Source: Acidobacteriota bacterium
Lineage (GTDB): Bacteria > Acidobacteriota > Vicinamibacteria > Fen-336
DNA length: 52,481 bases
Assembly (NCBI GenBank): GCA_022340545.1
Contig: JAJDNV010000255.1
Coordinates: 1 to 52,481 of the forward strand
Direction: 5' to 3'
The position numbers were made by a program, and so were the translations under genes. Positions within the stretch are counted from its first letter, which is position 1. The number at the start of each line of letters is the position of its first letter. Below the pieces are notes generated by a model. That model was given only the letters and a program-made list of their open reading frames with translations, searched no databases and was not told the DNA's origin. This document shows positions 42,806-51,540 of the stretch, one piece after another.

Positions 42806-43821
42806 GCGCGGCGATCGTTGCCCTCGCCGCGATCGGCGCCCTCGCCTTCCTGCTCGCGGCGCTCGTGCCGCTCCGCAAACCGAAGCTGCGCACGACCGGC
42901 CGCGTGCTTGCGGTTCTGGGTGCACTGGCACTGCTGCCCTCAGTCGGGTCTTCCGGGGCGTGGCCCTTCGTGCTCCTCGCGGCCGGGGCCGCGGCGCTGG
43001 CGACGCCGTTGCCTCTGGTGCTCGCGGCCGCCGGTGCGGTGATGGTCGCGCTGCAGCCCGAGACCTCGGCCCCGATCGCCGCCGCCGTGGCCGGCCTGGC
43101 CGTGGCCGCCGCCGCGGACGGTCTCGTCTCCTGGCTCCGCGCACGGAGGGCCCAGGGTGCGGACGCGCTCGGGCCCGCGCTCGTCGCCGGCGCCCTTCTC
43201 GTGCTCGTCCTCGTGCGCGTGGATCACGGGGCCGTTCTCTCCTGGACGTTTGGCGTCGCGGGCGAGACCGGACGGGTCGTCCTGCGCGGGGTGGGTGTGG
43301 CGCTCGGCGTCACGCTCGTGGCCGCCCTCGGCGGGGTCCTCCTGTTGACGACCGCCCGGCTGGCCCCCGAGGCGTCGGGGGCCCGGCCGGTGGCGGTCGG
43401 CGCGCTCTCGGCGGCCGTGCTCGCGGCGGTGCTCGGCGCTGGCCTCACCGTCGCGCGGCTCACCGAGCTGCCCGCGGGGGTTGGGGAATCGGGGGCCCGG
43501 TCGCTGGTCGTCCTCGTCGCGGCGGTGGGGACCCTGGCCGCCAGCCTCCTGGACGCAACCGGCCCCGCGACCCCCGGTCCCGTCGCCCCACTCCGTCGCA
43601 CGGCGCGCGTCACCGGCCTGGCGGCGGCCCTCGCCCTCGGCGTCGCGGTGGCCGCGGGAGTGGAGTCCTGGTGGCGAGAGGCGACCTACGCCACCCCGCT
43701 CACGACGGCGGCCGCGGCGGCGGCCCTCCTCGGCCTCGCGGTGCTCGAGCCCGAGGCGCGCCTGGCCGGGACTCGCCGCGTCCTCTTCCTGGCGGCCCTC
43801 CTCTTCCTGCTCGTCGCCTGA
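42802..43821 (+). CDS. Polytopic membrane protein of unknown function
   Basis: 339 aa, almost entirely hydrophobic, Ala/Leu/Val/Gly-rich, with about ten predicted membrane helices and Arg-rich short loops. No CcsA-type WGxxWxWD motif is visible, so a cytochrome c synthase call cannot be made. The GTG start overlaps the upstream gene by four bases, so the two are probably partners in one complex. It ends 12 bp before the convergent phosphoesterase gene. Confidence 0.65.
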   Translation: MSAAIVALAAIGALAFLLAALVPLRKPKLRTTGRVLAVLGALALLPSVGSSGAWPFVLLAAGAAALATPLPLVLAAAGAVMVALQPETSAPIAAAVAGLAVAAAADGLVSWLRARRAQGADALGPALVAGALLVLVLVRVDHGAVLSWTFGVAGETGRVVLRGVGVALGVTLVAALGGVLLLTTARLAPEASGARPVAVGALSAAVLAAVLGAGLTVARLTELPAGVGESGARSLVVLVAAVGTLAASLLDATGPATPGPVAPLRRTARVTGLAAALALGVAVAAGVESWWREATYATPLTTAAAAAALLGLAVLEPEARLAGTRRVLFLAALLFLLVA

Positions 43822-43833
43822 AGCGAACGGCCC

Positions 43834-44574
43834 TCAGCGGCCGAGGGCGAGCCGATCGGCCAGGGGGCGGGGCAGGCCGGCGTCGAGGATCCTCTTCTGC
43901 GCCCGGTCGACCGCGTAGGCGACGCGGTTGATGCTCACCGTCCTGCTCTGGCTGTCGAAGATCGCGAAGGACGCGAGCGGGCTACCGTCGCGGGGCTGGC
44001 CAATCGAGCCCGGGTTGATGAGGTAGCGCATGCCGGGCTCGAGGCGAAAGCGGAAGGTGGGGCTCGTCGTGAGCACGGTGTGGATGGCCTCCGGCGAGAG
44101 GCCGAACACCACCGGAAAGTGCGAGTGCCCGAAGAAGCACAGCGGGAACGTGGTCTGGCGAAAGACGTTCAGGGCCTCGATCTCGCCGAAGATGTAGGCG
44201 TCCTCGTCGATCGGGGTGCCGTGGGCGATGGCGAAGGCGTCGTCCACGATTGCCGGCCCCTCGGGCAGCTGATACAGCCAGCGCAGGTTCTGCTGTGTCA
44301 GGCGCGTTCGCGTCCACTGGGCGGCCTGGAGCGCCACCCGGTTGAACATCTCCCCATCCTCGACACCGGAGCAGACCTTGTCGTGGTTCCCCCGGATCGC
44401 CACGAGCGGCTTGAGGGCGCGGACCATCTCGACCGTCTGGTTGGGGTGGGCGCCGTAGCCGACGAGGTCGCCCAGGAAGACGGCCTTGTCCCAGCGCTTC
44501 CGTCTCACCCGGGCGAGGACTGCGGACAGGGCCTCTCGGTTCGCGTGGATGTCCGAGAGGATCAGATACCTCAT
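43834..44574 (-). CDS. Metallophosphoesterase (YfcE/MJ0936-like)
   Basis: 246-aa calcineurin-like phosphoesterase. All metal motifs are present: DIHANREAL (DxH), GDLVGYG (GD), GNHDK (GNHD), AHGTP and GHSHFP (GHxH). Its size and GDLVGYG fit the MJ0936/DUF2436-like intracellular phosphodiesterase group. ATG 44574 overlaps the aroK stop by four bases (ATGA), so it is the third gene of an aroA-aroK-phosphoesterase operon. Why a phosphoesterase sits with shikimate-pathway genes is unclear. Confidence 0.87.
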   Translation of the reverse strand: MRYLILSDIHANREALSAVLARVRRKRWDKAVFLGDLVGYGAHPNQTVEMVRALKPLVAIRGNHDKVCSGVEDGEMFNRVALQAAQWTRTRLTQQNLRWLYQLPEGPAIVDDAFAIAHGTPIDEDAYIFGEIEALNVFRQTTFPLCFFGHSHFPVVFGLSPEAIHTVLTTSPTFRFRLEPGMRYLINPGSIGQPRDGSPLASFAIFDSQSRTVSINRVAYAVDRAQKRILDAGLPRPLADRLALGR

Positions 44575-45107
44575 TGCTCGACGGCTCTCTTCCGCTGGGT
44601 TCGCTGCTCGATCAGGTCCGCAATCCGGTGGGCCACCTCGCCGGGGGTGGCCCCGGTGGTGTCCACCTCCAGATCAGCCATGCGATAGGAGGGTTCCCGC
44701 TCGGCCAACAAGGCCCGCATTATGGCATGGTTCCCGGCCAGCGGCCGGGTGCCATCGTCGGGGATGCGGGCCATGAGCTCCTCGGTGTCGCAGCGCAGCC
44801 ACACCGTCAGGGCCCCCTTCTGGAGCCGCGCCCGGGTGTCGGGCCGGGTGAAGGCCCCCCCCCCGGTGGCGACAACGCACCGGTCGAGTTCGGTCAGGGC
44901 CTCCGCCTCCCGGAGCTCCTCCGCCCGGAAGGCTTCCTCGCCCCGCTCGGCGAAGAGAGCGGCGATCGAGCACCCCATCCGCTTCTCGATGCGCCGGTCC
45001 ATGTCCTCGAAGCTGAAGCCGAGACGAACGGCCAGGCGGGTCCCCACCGCGTTCTTGCCCGAGCCCATGAAGCCCACGAGGACGATCCGGCGGGGAGCCT
45101 CACCCAC
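44571..45107 (-). CDS. aroK: Shikimate kinase (AroK) with altered P-loop
   Basis: 178-aa shikimate kinase, which makes shikimate 3-phosphate in the chorismate pathway. GTG 45107 follows GAGGGAG and overlaps aroA by eight bases. P-loop GFMGSGKN has Asn at the usual Ser/Thr that helps bind magnesium. The other hallmarks are intact: shikimate-binding DMDRRIEKR, the second GGG motif (VVATGGGAF) and the lid region GTRPLAG. It is likely functional, but the P-loop change deserves checking. Its neighbours place it in the shikimate pathway. Confidence 0.88.
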   Translation of the reverse strand: MGEAPRRIVLVGFMGSGKNAVGTRLAVRLGFSFEDMDRRIEKRMGCSIAALFAERGEEAFRAEELREAEALTELDRCVVATGGGAFTRPDTRARLQKGALTVWLRCDTEELMARIPDDGTRPLAGNHAIMRALLAEREPSYRMADLEVDTTGATPGEVAHRIADLIEQRTQRKRAVEQ

Positions 45108-46374
45108 GGCCCGCTCCCTCTTCGAGGAGGCCAAAGAACTCCGGGAATGAGACGTCCACACACTCCGCTCCCTCGATCTCGGTGGGGCCCTCGGCGGCCA
45201 GCGCGGCCACCGCGAGGGCCATCGCGATCCGATGATCTCCCCGCGATCGCACGGCGGCTCCCTGGAGCCGGGCGCCGCCCTCGACGGCGATCCCGTCCGG
45301 AAGCTCACGGACACGGGCCCCGAGGCGGCCGAGGCCCTCGGTGATGGCGGCGATGCGGTCGCTTTCCTTGACGCGGAGCTCCCGGGCGCCGGTGAGGGTG
45401 AAGGTCCCCTGGGCGCGGCAGGCGGCCACCGCCAGGGCCGGGACCTCGTCGATGAGCGAGGCGACGAGCGCCGGATCCACCGTCGTCCCGTGCAGGGTGG
45501 AGGAGGCGGCGACGATCGAGCCCACGGGCTCGGGATCCGTCGTCTCGAGCCGGGTCTCCACGCGCCCGCCCATGGCCCGCAGCACCTCGAGGAACGCGGT
45601 CCGGGTGGGGGAGAGGAGGACGCCGTCGAGGCGCACCTCCGAGTCGGGCAGAACGAGGGCCGCGACCACGAGGAAGGCCGCGCTCGAGGCGTCCCCGGGC
45701 ACAGCGATCTCCGCTCCCCGCAGCCTCGCCCCGCCCCTTACGGTGGCCGCCAGCCCGTCGCGCTCGACTTCGACGCCGAAGAGCGGCAGCATCCGCTCGG
45801 TGTGCTCCCGGCTCGGAGCGGGCTCGCGCACCGTAGTGGTTCCCTCCGCCTGCAGGCCGGCGAGCAGGACCGCCGTCTTCACCTGGGCGCTGGCGATCGG
45901 CATCTCCCAGGTGAGGCCGCGCAGGCCTCCGCCCTCGATCGTGAGGGGGGGATGTCCGTCGGTGGTGATCGCGGTGGCCCCCATCGCCCGCAGCGGGGCG
46001 GCCACGCGCTCGACCGGCCGGCGCCTGAGGGACTCGTCACCCGTGAGCACCGTACGGAACGGTCGACCGGCCAGGGCGCCGGAGAGAAGGCGCAGCGTCG
46101 TCCCCGAGTTCCCGGCGTCCAGGGGGTCGTGCGGCGGCGTCCAGGCCTCGGGCCCCCGGCCCTCGATCGTGACGAGAGACCCTTCCCGGTGAGCCGTCAC
46201 CCCAAGCGCCCGGAGGCAATGCAGAGTGGACTCGCAATCGGCGGCGGAGGAGTAGTTTCGCGCGCGGGTGGTGCCCTCGGCGAGGGCGCCGAAGAGTGCC
46301 GCACGGTGGGAGATCGACTTGTCGCCGGGGAGGCGGAGATGTCCGTGGAAGCTCGGGGCGGGCTCGATCCTCAA
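45100..46374 (-). CDS. aroA: 3-phosphoshikimate 1-carboxyvinyltransferase (EPSP synthase)
   Basis: About 424 aa, transferring enolpyruvyl from PEP to shikimate 3-phosphate. Family motifs are LRLPGDKSISHRAALFGALA, DAGNSGTTLRLLSG, ASAQVKTAVLLAGL, TVDPALVASLIDEVPALAVAA and ELRVKESDRIA. The sequence LRIEPAPSFHG at the start fits a TTG start at 46374; GTG 46422 would add an Arg-rich 16-residue extension, and neither has a good ribosome site. It is the first gene of an operon with aroK and a phosphoesterase. Confidence 0.92.
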   Translation of the reverse strand: MRIEPAPSFHGHLRLPGDKSISHRAALFGALAEGTTRARNYSSAADCESTLHCLRALGVTAHREGSLVTIEGRGPEAWTPPHDPLDAGNSGTTLRLLSGALAGRPFRTVLTGDESLRRRPVERVAAPLRAMGATAITTDGHPPLTIEGGGLRGLTWEMPIASAQVKTAVLLAGLQAEGTTTVREPAPSREHTERMLPLFGVEVERDGLAATVRGGARLRGAEIAVPGDASSAAFLVVAALVLPDSEVRLDGVLLSPTRTAFLEVLRAMGGRVETRLETTDPEPVGSIVAASSTLHGTTVDPALVASLIDEVPALAVAACRAQGTFTLTGARELRVKESDRIAAITEGLGRLGARVRELPDGIAVEGGARLQGAAVRSRGDHRIAMALAVAALAAEGPTEIEGAECVDVSFPEFFGLLEEGAGRG

Positions 46375-46485
46375 GGCTGCGAGCGGATGGTAGCACGCCC
46401 GGCGTCGCCTTGACGCCCCCACCCCCCCATGCTAGCGTTCGCCGATCCGCCGACCTTTCAACGAATTGAGACCCCTTCCCCCAAG

Positions 46486-46917
46486 ATGACCAAGGCCTCC
46501 GACAACCGGACGGTCAAGCTCGACGTCGCCAGCCGCTTCGAGATGTTGGATGTCGCCCAGGCGGTCCTCGCCCAGGTGTGCACGATCGTCGGGTTCGAGG
46601 AGGAGACCAGCCACTACCTGGCGGTGGCGGTGCGTGAGTCGGTGGTCAACGCCATCAGGCACGGCAACAAGGAGGACGAGTCGAAGCGTGTGGAGATCCT
46701 GTTCACCCTGCACGAGAGGTCGCTCGAGGTGCAGGTCAAGGACCAGGGAGAAGGCTTCCAGCCCGAGGAGATCCCCGATCCCCTCGCCCCCGAGAACCTG
46801 CTCAAGGCCTATGGGCGGGGGATCTTCTTCATGCGGCAGTTCATGGACGAGGTGAGCTACTCCTTCCCGACCCGGGGCGGCACCGTCGTTCGCATGGTGA
46901 AGAGCCTCCCCGCCTAG
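46486..46917 (+). CDS. Anti-sigma-factor type serine kinase / HATPase (RsbW/SpoIIAB-like)
   Basis: 143-aa GHKL ATPase of the RsbW family. Box N is seen in AVRESVVNAIRHGNK, the G1 box in VKDQGEGFQPEEI and the G2 box in LLKAYGRGIFFMRQF. Such proteins bind and hold a sigma factor or phosphorylate an anti-anti-sigma partner. No anti-anti-sigma (STAS) or sigma gene lies nearby, so it is an orphan here. ATG 46486 is chosen; ATG 46429 in frame is possible and neither has a clear ribosome site. A strong hairpin follows its stop. Confidence 0.83.
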   Translation: MTKASDNRTVKLDVASRFEMLDVAQAVLAQVCTIVGFEEETSHYLAVAVRESVVNAIRHGNKEDESKRVEILFTLHERSLEVQVKDQGEGFQPEEIPDPLAPENLLKAYGRGIFFMRQFMDEVSYSFPTRGGTVVRMVKSLPA

Positions 46918-46920
46918 ACA

Positions 46921-46957
46921 ACTCCGGGAACGCCGAGTCGAGCGACGTTCCCGGAGT
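46921..46957. terminator. Strong 12-bp hairpin after the anti-sigma kinase
   Basis: ACTCCGGGAACG pairs perfectly with CGTTCCCGGAGT around a 13-base loop, four bases after the stop. ATTCCGTTT follows on the plus strand. It lies between convergent genes and may end both transcripts. Confidence 0.75.
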
Positions 46958-47079
46958 ATTCCGTTTGGACTGCGAAAGCTACGGAGCGCGGAAGATGTTC
47001 TCGGACTCCTTGCCGTCCTCCGGAGAATGGACGGTCAGGGGACTGATCTCCCGGAATCTGTCTGCCTGCCTCCAGGCCC

Positions 47080-48660
47080 TCACCGTCTCTCGACTCGCAG
47101 CAGCACGTTCTCCCGGGGACCATCGGCCAGCACCCGGGTCTCGACGGAGCCCATCGCCTCCAGCCGGCGGCGTTCCCCGGGCCCGACGATGACGAGCGTC
47201 GGCCCCTCCTTGGCCGCCTGGAGGACCTCTTCGCCGCCGCTCACCTCGCGGACCTTCCCGTCGTTGTAGAAGTAGCCGGCCATCCACGCGGTGCGCCGCG
47301 CCCCCCAGGCCAGCACCTCGCGGCCCATCGTCGGGATGAAGAGCCGGCGACCGGACTCGTGCCGCGCCAGGATCGGCGGTGCGGCCAGGGTGACGAGCAG
47401 AAGCAGGCCGGCGGAGCCGATCCGCAGCAGGCGCAGGGCGCCCGCCGGGTCGGTCCCGACGCGGCGCGAGAAGAGGAAGGTCACGGCCAGCGCCCACAGG
47501 GCGAAGGGGACGGCGGAGCGCCACAGTGGCTCGTGCATGCGGAACAAGAGGAAGGCGGGCGTGGTGGCCACCAGCGCCCCGAGGACCAGGCCCACGAGCG
47601 CGGTGACGCGCCCCGAGAGATATCGCTCGGGCGCCGCGGCCGAGACGAGGCGGTCGGCGGCCCGGCCCATGAGGATGGCGAGCGGGGGCACGCACGGGAG
47701 GATGTAGCCGGGAAGCTTCGAGCCGGCGAGCGAGAAGAGCAGAAGGGGCAGCCCGAGCCAGAGGAGAGCGAAGAGGTCGCTCCGCGACCCCCGGGGGCGG
47801 AGCCCGGCGAGTCCCGGCACCGCCAGCCCGGACCAGGGGAAGAGGCCGGCGAGCAGGATCGGGAGGTAGTACCAGAGGGGCCCCGGGTGGTGATGGATGG
47901 TCGACGTGAAGCGCTGCAGGTTGTGGTTGAGTACGAACACGTCGATGAACTGGCGGCCCTGGTCGACGAGGATCGCGACGTACCACGGGGCCGCCACGAC
48001 CACGAACGCTCCCACCGCCAGCGGCGACACCGCCTCGCGCGCCACGCGCCATTGCCGTGTGGCCAGGACCAGGCCCCCCAGCACGAGAAGAGGCAACAGC
48101 AGGCCCAGGGGGCCCTTGGCCAGCGTGGCCAGCCCCGCGAACGCGGCGGCGGCGGGGAGGGCGTGGGGCCCGGCCATTCCCAGCACGCGCAGCCCGCCGA
48201 GGCCGATGGCCGCCGTCACCGTGGCCGCGAGCAGCATGTCCATCGAAGCGGCCCGGCCGTAGGCGAACATGAGGACCGAGGTTCCGGCAACGAAGCCGGC
48301 ATGCAGGCCCGCCGCGGTGCCGTAGAGGCGTGCGCCCACGAACATCGTCACGCCCACCAGCAGGAGGGTGGCCAGGACCGAGGGCAGTCGGGCCGCGGTC
48401 TCCGTCTCGCCGAGGAGCGAGAAGGCGCCCCCGGCCAGCCAGTAGAAGAGCGGGGGCTTCTCGAGCCAGGGCTCGCCCTGCAGCGTCGGTGTCACCCACT
48501 CGCCGGCACGGTGCATCTCCACCGCGACTCGGGTGTAGCGCGGCTCGTCGGGCCCCAGCAGGGGCACCACCCCGAGACGGAGCACGAGCAGGGCGGCCAC
48601 GAGAGCCAGGAGCACCGCCGCGCTGCGGGGGGGAAGCGCTTGGGTCATCGGCGGCGCCAT
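47080..48660 (-). CDS. ArnT/GT39-like membrane glycosyltransferase
   Basis: 526 aa with about 12 membrane helices. The signature GPDEPRYTRVAVEMHRAG, followed by PWLEKPPLFYW, matches ArnT/PMT-type GT39/GT83 enzymes that use polyprenyl-phosphate sugars on the periplasmic face (DE is the catalytic acid pair). SGGEEVLQAAKEG begins a short C-terminal soluble domain. ATG 48660 is used; GTG 48675 and ATG 48648 are other in-frame starts. The acceptor, lipid A or protein, cannot be determined. It is divergent from the inositol phosphatase gene, with 31 bp between the starts. Confidence 0.87.
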   Translation of the reverse strand: MAPPMTQALPPRSAAVLLALVAALLVLRLGVVPLLGPDEPRYTRVAVEMHRAGEWVTPTLQGEPWLEKPPLFYWLAGGAFSLLGETETAARLPSVLATLLLVGVTMFVGARLYGTAAGLHAGFVAGTSVLMFAYGRAASMDMLLAATVTAAIGLGGLRVLGMAGPHALPAAAAFAGLATLAKGPLGLLLPLLVLGGLVLATRQWRVAREAVSPLAVGAFVVVAAPWYVAILVDQGRQFIDVFVLNHNLQRFTSTIHHHPGPLWYYLPILLAGLFPWSGLAVPGLAGLRPRGSRSDLFALLWLGLPLLLFSLAGSKLPGYILPCVPPLAILMGRAADRLVSAAAPERYLSGRVTALVGLVLGALVATTPAFLLFRMHEPLWRSAVPFALWALAVTFLFSRRVGTDPAGALRLLRIGSAGLLLLVTLAAPPILARHESGRRLFIPTMGREVLAWGARRTAWMAGYFYNDGKVREVSGGEEVLQAAKEGPTLVIVGPGERRRLEAMGSVETRVLADGPRENVLLRVERR

Positions 48661-48691
48661 CCTACAATCCAACACGCGGAGGGCAAAGTCC

Positions 48692-49495
48692 TTGAGCTGG
48701 CGACACGTGGCGGTGGCGACGGAAGCGGTGGTGCAGGCGGGGGCGATCCAGCTCGAGCGCTACGGACAGGGCGTCAAGGTCGACTACAAGGGCGAGATCG
48801 ACCTCGTGACCGAGGTCGATCACGCCTGCGAGGCGGCGATCCTGGACGTCATCCGCTCGCGCTTCCCCGACCACGACATCGTGACCGAGGAGCAGGACCT
48901 CGCCCGCACCGGCTCACGCTACGTCTGGCTGATCGACCCCCTCGACGGGACGATCAACTTCGCCCACGCCTACCCCATGTTCTCTGCGTCGGCGGCCCTG
49001 GCGGTGGACGGAGAGGTGGTGGCCGGCGCGGTGTTCGATCCCATCCGCGACGAGCTGTTCACCGCGGAGAAGGGAGCGGGGGCCCATCTCAACGGTCGAC
49101 GCCTGGGTGTCACGAGGGCGGACGCCCTCATCCGAAGCCTGATCATCACCGGGTTTCCCTACGACCTGCACCAGAGGCTCGTCGAGAGGCTGCGGCCCTT
49201 CGTCCGTGTCATGGCCCGGGCGCGTGCGGTGCGCCGGGCAGGCTCGGCCGCCATCGACCTCTCCTACGTGGCGGCGGGGCGCGCCGACGGGTTCTGGGAG
49301 GCGGTCCTGAAGCCCTGGGACATGGGGGCGGGGCGCCTCATGGTCCAGGAAGCCGGGGGACGGGTTACCCGCTTCGACGGAACCCCGGTGAGCCTCGGAC
49401 CGGACGAGATCGTCGCCACGAACGGCCTCATCCACGACGAGCTCATGACGGTGCTCCGCGAGGAGGCGAGCACGGCCGAGGCGGCGCTGGTGTAG
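48692..49495 (+). CDS. suhB: Inositol monophosphatase family protein (SuhB-like)
   Basis: 267-aa SuhB/IMPase-fold phosphatase. The metal site is IDPLDGTINFAHAYP (about 89-104), a Glu at TEEQD, and the C-terminal WEAVLKPWDMGAGRLMV motif. It dephosphorylates inositol monophosphates and possibly related sugar phosphates; some members assist ribosome biogenesis. The TTG start at 48692 has GGAGG about nine bases upstream. Substrate is not certain, since IMPase, FBPase and CysQ share the fold. Confidence 0.88.
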   Translation: MSWRHVAVATEAVVQAGAIQLERYGQGVKVDYKGEIDLVTEVDHACEAAILDVIRSRFPDHDIVTEEQDLARTGSRYVWLIDPLDGTINFAHAYPMFSASAALAVDGEVVAGAVFDPIRDELFTAEKGAGAHLNGRRLGVTRADALIRSLIITGFPYDLHQRLVERLRPFVRVMARARAVRRAGSAAIDLSYVAAGRADGFWEAVLKPWDMGAGRLMVQEAGGRVTRFDGTPVSLGPDEIVATNGLIHDELMTVLREEASTAEAALV

Positions 49496-49579
49496 CCCAA
49501 CTGGCAGAGGCCGCCGACCTGCCCACCGGGACGGGCGCCCTGCGCTTCGAATGGGTTGAAGCAGCCGGGCCCCGGCGGT

Positions 49580-51352
49580 ATGGTGCGCCACGGAACGGTG
49601 GCCTATCAGAACGGAAGTCTCGAAGCCCTCGTCGAGATCCTGGCCGACTCCACGATCGTGGTCGACTCGTCGGGCTCGGTCACGCAGGTCAACGCCTCCG
49701 CCGAGGCGCTGCTCGGGTGGAGCCGGGACGACCTCGTGGGGCAGCCGGTGGAGGTGCTCGTCCCGGAGGGGTTGCGCGAGGCCCACGCCGGGCACCGGGA
49801 CGCGTACGCCTCCGAGGCGGAGTCCCGCCCCATGGGCCCCGGGCGCGAGCTTTCGGCGGTGCGCCGCGACGGCACCGAGGTGGCGGTCGACATCAGCCTC
49901 AGCCCGCTCGAACGGGACGGCGAGCGGCTCGTCATGTGCCTGCTGCGAGACGTCTCCGAGATGCGAGATCGGCTGGCGCGGATGCAGCACATCGTCGACG
50001 CCTTGCCCGGGATCTTCTACATCTTCGACGCCGAGGGCCGGCTTCGCTACTGGAACCGGACCGTGGAGACGTTGATCGGTTATTCCGCCGAGGAACTCGC
50101 GGGGAAGCACATCCTCGACTTCATCCACCCTGACGATCGTGACCAGGTGGCTCGGGAGACCGGGCGCGTGTTCACCGAGGGGACGGGTCGCGCCGAGTAC
50201 CGGCTGCTCCTCAAGGACGGCCGCACGGTTCCCCACATCGGCAACGGCGCGCGGTGTCGTCTCGACGGCGAGGACCACCTGGTGGGCCTCGCCGTCGACG
50301 TCAGCGCGCTCCGCGAGACCGAGCGGCAGCTCGAGGAGCGGATCGCCGAGGTGAACGAGCTCCGCCGGCGGCTGGAGCTCGAGAACCTCTACCTGCGGGA
50401 AGAGGTCAAGCTCGTCCATCGCCACGGCGACATCAACGGCGACAGCCCGGCGATCCGCGCCGTGCTGGCCCAGGTGGAGAAGGTGGCGACTACCGAGGCG
50501 AGCGTGCTCCTGCTGGGGGAGACGGGCACCGGCAAGGAGCTCCTCGCCCAGCGGATCCATGACCTCAGCCCAAGAAGCGGGCGGCCGCTGATCAAGGTCA
50601 ACTGTGCGGCGTTGCCGCCGACGCTGATGGAGAGCGAGCTGTTCGGCCGCGAGAAGGGCGCCTACACGGGCGCCGTCTCCCGCGAGGCCGGCCGCTTCGA
50701 GCTGGCGGACGGCTCCACGCTCTTCCTGGACGAGGTGGGCGAGCTGTCGCTCGACCTGCAGACCAAGCTGCTGCGGGTGCTCCAGGAGGGCGAGTACGAG
50801 CGCGTCGGCAGCCCCCGGACCCGGAAGGTGGACGTGCGCATCGTCGCCGCCACCAACCGCGACCTGGCCGAGGCGGTGCGGGAGGGAGACTTCCGCAAGG
50901 ACCTCTTCTACCGCCTGAACGTCTTCCCGATCCAGGTGCCGCCACTGAGAGAGCGACGCGAGGACATCCCCCTGCTGGTGTGGGCGTTCGTCGAGGAGCT
51001 GGGTCGCAGCACGGGACGCACGATCGACAGGATCTCCCAGGGGGCCATGGAGCGGCTCCAGGGGTACGCCTGGCCGGGCAACGTGCGGGAGCTGAGAAAC
51101 GTCGTCGAGCGCTCCATGATCCTGAGCCACGGCGGCACGCTTCAGATCGCCCTCCCCGCCGCCGGCGAATCCGTCTCCGACCAGGAGCTCACCCTGGACG
51201 AGGTGCAGCGCCGCCACATCCGTCGAGTCCTGGAGATGACGAGCGGTCGCATCAGCGGCCCAGGAGGGGCGGCCGAGCTGCTCGGCCTCAAGCCCACCAC
51301 GCTTCGGTCCCGCATGGAGCGCCTCGGGCTCAATCCCCGCGCCCACGAGTGA
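49580..51352 (+). CDS. Sigma-54-dependent activator with two PAS domains
   Basis: 590 aa. Two PAS domains lie at about 10-130 ([22 protein letters not shown]) and 140-260 ([22 protein letters not shown]), then a coiled linker ([19 protein letters not shown]). The AAA+ domain holds Walker A GETGTGKE, the sigma-54 loop GAYTGA (a common variant of GAFTGA), Walker B LFLDEVGE and [10 protein letters not shown]. The C-terminal Fis-type helix-turn-helix includes [25 protein letters not shown] 49580 is used; TTG 49556 is possible. The stop codon lies inside a dyad (51350-51384), and a sigma-54 promoter follows at 51485, so it probably controls the ABM/arylsulfatase genes downstream. Confidence 0.9.
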   Translation: MVRHGTVAYQNGSLEALVEILADSTIVVDSSGSVTQVNASAEALLGWSRDDLVGQPVEVLVPEGLREAHAGHRDAYASEAESRPMGPGRELSAVRRDGTEVAVDISLSPLERDGERLVMCLLRDVSEMRDRLARMQHIVDALPGIFYIFDAEGRLRYWNRTVETLIGYSAEELAGKHILDFIHPDDRDQVARETGRVFTEGTGRAEYRLLLKDGRTVPHIGNGARCRLDGEDHLVGLAVDVSALRETERQLEERIAEVNELRRRLELENLYLREEVKLVHRHGDINGDSPAIRAVLAQVEKVATTEASVLLLGETGTGKELLAQRIHDLSPRSGRPLIKVNCAALPPTLMESELFGREKGAYTGAVSREAGRFELADGSTLFLDEVGELSLDLQTKLLRVLQEGEYERVGSPRTRKVDVRIVAATNRDLAEAVREGDFRKDLFYRLNVFPIQVPPLRERREDIPLLVWAFVEELGRSTGRTIDRISQGAMERLQGYAWPGNVRELRNVVERSMILSHGGTLQIALPAAGESVSDQELTLDEVQRRHIRRVLEMTSGRISGPGGAAELLGLKPTTLRSRMERLGLNPRAHE

Positions 51353-51384
51353 CGACATATCGTATCGCTAACGTCATATCGTCA
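51350..51384. promoter_or_regulatory. Imperfect 14-7-14 inverted repeat, probable activator site
   Basis: The left arm begins TGACGA and the right arm ends TCGTCA; 11 of 14 positions pair across a 7-base centre. The octamer CATATCGT also recurs directly 19 bp apart (51356 and 51375). It lies about 100 bp upstream of the -24 element. Binding is inferred. Confidence 0.6.
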
Positions 51385-51484
51385 AGCTGAAGCATCTCCC
51401 TCAGCGGGCGCCGCGACGGGCGATCGGGCGCTAAAGACCTGACCTGGAGGGGCTTGTCTCGCAGCAGCCTCGGTCGTTCGACCT

Positions 51485-51500
51485 TGGCACGCGCCGTGCC
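51485..51500 (+). promoter_or_regulatory. Sigma-54 (-24/-12) promoter of the ABM/arylsulfatase operon
   Basis: TGGCACG, four bases, GTGCC. The -24 GG and -12 GC spacing is exact and the -24 half matches consensus fully. The predicted start is near 51511, 30 nt before the TTG start of the ABM gene. Confidence 0.75.
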
Positions 51501-51540
51501 TCTCATCTCGAGGACGAACCCACGGTCAGGAGTCCTTGAA

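Noticed and set aside
42802..43821. Calling it a CcsA cytochrome c synthase
   Set aside because: The tryptophan-rich heme-handling motif is not present.
47359..50133. 924-aa plus-strand frame
   Set aside because: Antisense to the glycosyltransferase and then out of frame with SuhB and the second regulator. Low-complexity Arg/Gly/Ala sequence.
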